Below are positions 6,920 to 7,821 of a stretch of DNA of 7,821 bases, one piece after another. This stretch comes from Paracoccaceae bacterium (GTDB taxonomy: Bacteria > Pseudomonadota > Alphaproteobacteria > Rhodobacterales > Rhodobacteraceae). Each line of letters starts with the position of its first letter. The stretch's first letter is position 1. Position numbers and translations under genes: made by a program. Below the pieces are notes generated by a model. That model was not told the origin of the DNA and ran no database searches. It saw only the letters and a list, made by a program, of their open reading frames with translations. Location: the NCBI GenBank assembly GCA_019090405.1, contig JAHRVZ010000407.1:1-7821 (forward strand), in the 5' to 3' direction.

Positions 6920-7687
6920 ATGATCTCTCTATTTTCGATTGTTTCCCCAACCGAACTTGCACTGGCCTTTGCTGTCGCAACCTTGGCTGGCGTAATCAAA
7001 GGTCTGGTCGGGTTCGCGATGCCGATGATCCTGATTTCCGGGTTGGGCATCTTCCTGTCACCGGAACTTGCTCTCGCCGGGCTGATTCTGCCGACATTGG
7101 TGACCAACGGTATGCAGGCGTTGCGGCACGGTTGGAAAGCAGCCTGGAGTTCGGTTAAGCAGTTCCGCCTGTTCCTGGGGGTCGGTTTGGTATTTCTGTT
7201 GGTCAGTGCTCAATTCGTGCGGGTTTTACCGGCTAATGTGATGTTGCTGATAATCGGCATACCCGTCACCATATTCGCGTTCATGCAACTGATCGGGTTT
7301 GGTTTTACACTGGCCGCACCCAGCAAACGTGTCGAAGCTGCTGTCGGTGCATTTGCCGGGTTCATCGGCGGGATGTCCGGAGTCTGGGGGCCACCAACCG
7401 TGGCCTATCTGACAGCGCTGAACACCCCGAAAGATGAACATATTCGCGTGCAGGGCGTGATTTATGGTCTTGGTGCTGTGGCGTTACTTGGCGCCCATAT
7501 CGGGTCCGGCGTTATGCGGCTGCAAACTTTGCCCTTTTCGGTTTTCCTGTTGGTGCCCGCTGTGCTGGCAATGCAGATCGGCCTACGTCTGCAAACGCGC
7601 ATAGATCAGGTTACATTTAGAAAGGCCACTCTGGTGGTTTTGCTGATTGCCGGACTGAATTTGGTGAGGCGCGGCATAATCAGCTAA
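6920..7687 (+). CDS. TauE/SafE (TSUP) family membrane transporter
   Basis: Integral inner-membrane protein of 255 residues with about eight hydrophobic segments. It fits the TSUP family (sulfite exporter TauE/SafE, PF01925), whose members move sulfite, sulfonates or small organic acids. The two internal repeats are visible: VATLAGVIKGLVGFAMPM near residues 19-36 and FIGGMSGVWGPPTVAYL from residue 148. The GGxSGxxGPP motif at 150-159 is the usual C-terminal repeat signature. Length is typical. The ATG is the first start after an in-frame TGA at 6911-6913. GGGG lies only one base before it, so the ribosome-binding site is poor, but no better in-frame start exists nearby. The gene is divergent from mcd across 147 bases. 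Substrate cannot be assigned from sequence. Confidence 0.9.
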   Translation: MISLFSIVSPTELALAFAVATLAGVIKGLVGFAMPMILISGLGIFLSPELALAGLILPTLVTNGMQALRHGWKAAWSSVKQFRLFLGVGLVFLLVSAQFVRVLPANVMLLIIGIPVTIFAFMQLIGFGFTLAAPSKRVEAAVGAFAGFIGGMSGVWGPPTVAYLTALNTPKDEHIRVQGVIYGLGAVALLGAHIGSGVMRLQTLPFSVFLLVPAVLAMQIGLRLQTRIDQVTFRKATLVVLLIAGLNLVRRGIIS

Positions 7688-7736
7688 GGCGCTCGCTGTC
7701 AGAAAGATTTCTGATATCAAACGAGGGAAAAGGTTT

Positions 7737-7812
7737 TGGTGGAGCCTAGGAGGATCGAACTCCTGACCTCCTGCATGCCATGCAGGCGCTCTCCCAGCTG
7801 AGCTAAGGCCCC
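7737..7812 (-). tRNA. tRNA-Ala (anticodon GGC)
   Basis: A complete 76-base cloverleaf reads on the - strand. The acceptor stem pairs GGGGCCT with AGGCTCC and contains the G3-U70 wobble pair that identifies alanine tRNAs. The anticodon stem CCTGC/GCAGG encloses the loop ATGGCAT, giving anticodon GGC (bases 7777-7779) for the codon GCC. The T arm has AGGAG-TTCGATC-CTCCT. The discriminator A is at 7740 and an encoded CCA tail occupies 7739-7737. Its promoter would lie beyond the right edge. It converges on the transporter gene, which ends 49 bases away; no integrated element is seen next to its 3' end. Confidence 0.97.
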
Positions 7813-7821
7813 AAAACCGTG

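Noticed and set aside
7700..7713. Short symmetrical sequence between the transporter and the tRNA (CAGAAA / TTTCTG)
   Set aside because: Six weak A/T-rich pairs with a 2-base loop and no adjacent T-run; too weak to call a terminator.
7737..7812. tRNA 3' end as an integration site
   Set aside because: No integrase, direct repeat of the tRNA end or foreign-looking genes lie on the visible side.

Overview
The window looks like chromosomal DNA from an alphaproteobacterium, most likely a Rhodobacterales / roseobacter-type organism. This rests on three things: the gene order lepB-rnc-era-DUF1491-recO, a methylsuccinyl-CoA dehydrogenase with the long N-terminal extension known from the ethylmalonyl-CoA pathway of this group, and the style of the encoded proteins. 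Base composition is moderately GC-rich and fairly even. I see no insertion sequence, phage gene, CRISPR array or other sign of a mobile element.

Bases 14-3591 (+ strand) form a housekeeping operon: signal peptidase I (lepB), ribonuclease III (rnc), the ribosome-assembly GTPase Era (era), a small DUF1491 protein and the recombination mediator RecO (recO). The first four genes are joined by three successive 4-base stop/start overlaps, so they are probably translationally coupled. A 95-base gap with two adjacent AT-rich palindromes separates DUF1491 from recO. The operon promoter lies outside the window.

Bases 3575-6772 (- strand) hold three co-directional genes, read from right to left: methylsuccinyl-CoA dehydrogenase (mcd), an extended short-chain dehydrogenase/reductase, and a small META-domain (HslJ-like) envelope protein. 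The META gene ends inside the 3' end of recO, a 17-base convergent overlap. mcd serves acetyl-CoA assimilation; the other two have no clear link to it beyond position.

Bases 6773-6919 are a divergent intergenic region with a near-perfect 12-base inverted repeat close to the likely mcd start site. It is followed on the + strand by a TauE/SafE (TSUP) family membrane transporter (6920-7687). The window ends with a complete tRNA-Ala(GGC) on the - strand with an encoded CCA tail.

Overall this is an ordinary core-genome region. I did not find a new multi-gene system. The most useful items for follow-up are the paired palindromes before recO, the inverted repeat upstream of mcd, and the uncharacterised DUF1491 gene locked into the rnc-era operon.
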